NCBI RefSeq assembly: GCF_023283895.1
Contig: NZ_JAKILB010000003.1
Span: forward strand, 186,001-250,000
Length of the DNA stretch: 64,000 bases
From: Shewanella pneumatophori
Lineage (GTDB): Bacteria > Pseudomonadota > Gammaproteobacteria > Enterobacterales > Shewanellaceae
Direction: 5' to 3'
In this document: piece after piece, positions 61,902 to 64,000 of the stretch
Position numbering within the stretch: the stretch's first letter is position 1
How the letters are laid out: each line of letters opens with the position of its first letter
Made by a program: the position numbers and the translations under genes
The notes under the pieces: model-generated
What the model saw: only the letters and a program-made list of their open reading frames with translations
Databases searched by the model: none
Told to the model about the DNA's origin: nothing

Positions 61902-63851
61902 ATGAAAATCTCAACCCTATCACTTTCAGCCTCTGCCCTGCTGTTACTAATCGCAGCTTTACTTGCAGGTGTCGTTTTTTGGAGCAGTGATAAGCGCCAA
62001 TCTATCGAGCAACAAACCATACAGCTACAGCAAATCCAAACATTGTTTCTAGTTGAAGTCAGGCGCGATCTCGACAGTTATTTATCCACTGGCGATGCTG
62101 GACAACTTGAACGAGCTAAGCTCAATTTAATCAGTATTCAAAGCCAGATAAATCAGCAGCATGATTTGGACATTACCGAGATCCAGTCTTCAATCGACAA
62201 CTTTATCAATGCCTTAGATAAAGATTATCGCGCAGCGGGTAAATTAGCTGGCAACCCACGTCAGCTATTGGCTCACGCTGAATCAGAAATGATAGATAAC
62301 AACCGCCGCCTTGCTGAATATGCGTTTCAAGGTCAAAGCGAGCATCCTAGTCTAGCAGAGCAATATCTTGCATTAACCTCACAACTGCCGCCGATTATTT
62401 ACGGTTTATCCCAAGTTAGCGCAGGATACTTAATCGACAAAGAGCAGCGACTAAAATCCATCTTAGCCACACTGATTAATGAACTAGAAGCATGGCACGA
62501 TAAACTCGATGCACTAGTGCTTATAGGCATGTATGAAACCATTGAAGCCGACGAATTTGCCCTTGGTGATGATGAAGCAGAGCAAATTGAGATCGGTGAA
62601 AGTTACCGCAATGAATTATTGAGCTTAAGCAATCGATACAATAAAGAAGTTGCCAATACTCACGCACTCTTAATAGAAAATCAGCGTACACAGCAAGCGC
62701 TAATCGAAGACGTTGCAGTAATAGAAAAGCAATTACTCGACCTAGGCCAACAACAAGAAAAACAAAATCAACTACTTAAGAAGGAGTTGATGATTGCCAT
62801 CTATACTATGGTGTCGGTTTTAATCGTATTTGCCATTGGCTACTTAGTGCTTCAACAGCGCCGAGTGATTAAGCCGTTAAAGCACCTCAATACTGCATTT
62901 TCTAAGTTAAGTGAATCCAATAGTCGTGAACGTTTAGCAATACAACGTCGCTGCGAAACCGGGCAAATTGCGGGTCACTTTAATCAACTGCTGCACCGCT
63001 TTGAACAAGAAGATGAACAGCAAAGACAACAAATCAGTTTAGTCTCGCAATCACTATCGCAACTTGTTGAACGCATTAACCATATTTCAGTTAGCACCGA
63101 GCAAACCCAAAGTATTGTACTTACCGCACAAAGCCAAACCGAACATATCCGCGTACTAGCTAAAGACGTTAGCCAAACCACGGACCAAGTAGAAAAGTCT
63201 GCGCAGCAAACTATGGTTCAAATGCAACAAAGCCAGCAAGAATCACAAGCGGTTCTCGATGCAACCGAAGAAACCCAAACCGCTGTGCAACATTGCCATC
63301 AATCACTTGCAAGCCTAACCACATCTGTTTCTGACGTGTCGCGCATTATTGATGTTATCGGTAATATTGCCGAGCAAACTAACTTACTTGCGTTAAACGC
63401 AGCAATTGAAGCCGCCAGAGCAGGCGAGCAAGGGCGCGGCTTTGCGGTAGTAGCCGAAGAAGTACGTAATCTGTCTCAGCGCACACAAGTGTCATTGAAA
63501 GAGATAATGCAAATTCTGAATCAGCTAACCCAAGCTAACGGTGATTTAGAGCTAAGAGTACAAGGTATTGAAGAAGCTACTCAAGCGCAGAAATCCCGAG
63601 CCCAAAGTCTATGGCAAGCCGCACAAAGCGTACAAAGCCAAGCCAGTGAAATGGTGAGTACTGCCCAACAAGGCGCTAATAGCACCCTTGAACAAGTCGC
63701 ACACTTAGATGAGTTTGTAGTGGCAATGCAAAGCCTTAAAGAACATGCACAAGCATCATCAGAACAAAGCGAAGTCATTGCACAGGAAGTGCAGCAGAGT
63801 GTTGAAAATATTGAGGTCAGTTTAGGAATACACACAATAAAAGCGGCCTAA
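61902..63851 (+). CDS. Methyl-accepting chemotaxis protein
   Basis: 649 aa. The first transmembrane helix (about residues 8-28) is followed by a ~265-residue helical periplasmic sensor, the second helix (about 296-316), HAMP, and the cytoplasmic coiled coil. The highly conserved tip is present: [20 protein letters not shown] then [17 protein letters not shown]. Two Gln-rich helical arms carry candidate methylation sites. No known sensory domain is recognisable, so the ligand is unknown. It lies 90 bp after envZ but need not be co-transcribed. Confidence 0.92.
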   Translation: MKISTLSLSASALLLLIAALLAGVVFWSSDKRQSIEQQTIQLQQIQTLFLVEVRRDLDSYLSTGDAGQLERAKLNLISIQSQINQQHDLDITEIQSSIDNFINALDKDYRAAGKLAGNPRQLLAHAESEMIDNNRRLAEYAFQGQSEHPSLAEQYLALTSQLPPIIYGLSQVSAGYLIDKEQRLKSILATLINELEAWHDKLDALVLIGMYETIEADEFALGDDEAEQIEIGESYRNELLSLSNRYNKEVANTHALLIENQRTQQALIEDVAVIEKQLLDLGQQQEKQNQLLKKELMIAIYTMVSVLIVFAIGYLVLQQRRVIKPLKHLNTAFSKLSESNSRERLAIQRRCETGQIAGHFNQLLHRFEQEDEQQRQQISLVSQSLSQLVERINHISVSTEQTQSIVLTAQSQTEHIRVLAKDVSQTTDQVEKSAQQTMVQMQQSQQESQAVLDATEETQTAVQHCHQSLASLTTSVSDVSRIIDVIGNIAEQTNLLALNAAIEAARAGEQGRGFAVVAEEVRNLSQRTQVSLKEIMQILNQLTQANGDLELRVQGIEEATQAQKSRAQSLWQAAQSVQSQASEMVSTAQQGANSTLEQVAHLDEFVVAMQSLKEHAQASSEQSEVIAQEVQQSVENIEVSLGIHTIKAA

Positions 63852-63862
63852 GCAAACACAAA

Positions 63863-63884
63863 AAAGGAGCTTAACAGCTCCTTT
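63863..63884. terminator. Bidirectional terminator after the chemoreceptor gene
   Basis: Stem AAAGGAGCT/AGCTCCTTT (63863-63871 with 63876-63884), loop TAAC, with A/T tracts on both sides. Confidence 0.85.
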
Positions 63885-63926
63885 AAATTTAATTCAGGTG
63901 TTATTTTCCTGAAGTAAAAATCAACT

Positions 63927-64000
63927 CTAAAGCGTGGCTAAAATCGCTTCAGCAGTGCTCACTTCAAATGATTTTGGTGCTTCAACATTTAGCGTTGTCA
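63927..64000 (-). CDS. C-terminus of a probable Prx5-type peroxiredoxin (cut by window edge)
   Basis: The last 23 residues read TTLNVEAPKSFEVSTAEAIL-ATL and stop with TAG at 63929-63927. Type II/Prx5-like peroxiredoxins end with this pattern (LNVE..P..FEVS.AE..L..L). The active site is outside the window, so this rests on the tail only. Confidence 0.5.
   Translation of the reverse strand, partial: TTLNVEAPKSFEVSTAEAILATL

Overview
The window is chromosomal DNA from a Shewanella-like gammaproteobacterium. Evidence: CymA (the four-heme quinol dehydrogenase typical of Shewanella), the ftsY/rsmD divergent pair, the order plsB - lexA - sulA - caa3-type cytochrome oxidase operon - sco - nfuA - comF/bioH - tex - greB - ompR/envZ, and about 45% GC throughout. 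Genus assignment is inferred from gene content and order, not from a database search.

Layout. 1-2.0 kb: start of ftsY (minus, truncated by the window edge, with a tandem-repeat acidic coiled coil), then rsmD and a DUF1145 gene. 2.1-10.6 kb: cymA, then a copper/silver resistance cluster of small secreted Cys/His-rich proteins, a heavy-metal-binding-domain repeat protein, CusB-like adaptor and CusA-like RND pump, with no outer-membrane partner. 10.6-18.1 kb: a VOC/glyoxalase protein, an HlyD/DUF3302 pair, an AraC-family regulator, an aromatic amino-acid permease and plsB. 18.3-37.1 kb: an approximately 18.9-kb Tn7-like transposon inserted between plsB and lexA. 37.2-47.9 kb: lexA-sulA with two SOS boxes, then the cox operon with its assembly genes (ctaG, surf1, ctaA, cyoE, sco). 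48-64 kb: housekeeping genes (polysaccharide deacetylase, MATE exporter, nfuA, M14 peptidase, comF, bioH, tex, greB, ompR, envZ, a chemoreceptor) and the 3' end of a probable peroxiredoxin gene.

The accessory island is the most interesting part. Its ends are near-identical 22-bp inverted repeats (18287-18308 and 37112-37133) followed by shared internal motifs. It encodes TnsA, TnsB, TnsC and a TnsD-sized TniQ, all reading toward the plsB-side end. Cargo includes a Gabija-like pair (GajA-type OLD nuclease plus GajB-type UvrD helicase), a stand-alone protein with a HEPN-type R-x4-H motif, and two genes each followed by an integron attC site with no integrase in the window: a single-chain ABC-ATPase/TOPRIM protein reminiscent of fused PARIS, and a membrane-anchored coiled-coil protein. 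A 431-bp direct repeat of the tniQ 3' end brackets a two-gene module (secreted protein and deoxyribonucleotidase-like phosphatase). A short dispersed repeat recurs between cargo modules. The picture is a layered defence island: Tn7-like backbone, integron-derived cassettes, repeat-bounded modules.

The core genes work as usual modules: CymA feeds electrons to periplasmic reductases, the Cus-like proteins export Cu/Ag, LexA-SulA runs the SOS checkpoint, the cox block builds a caa3-type oxidase whose CoxB carries two cytochrome c domains, and OmpR/EnvZ senses osmotic or envelope conditions.
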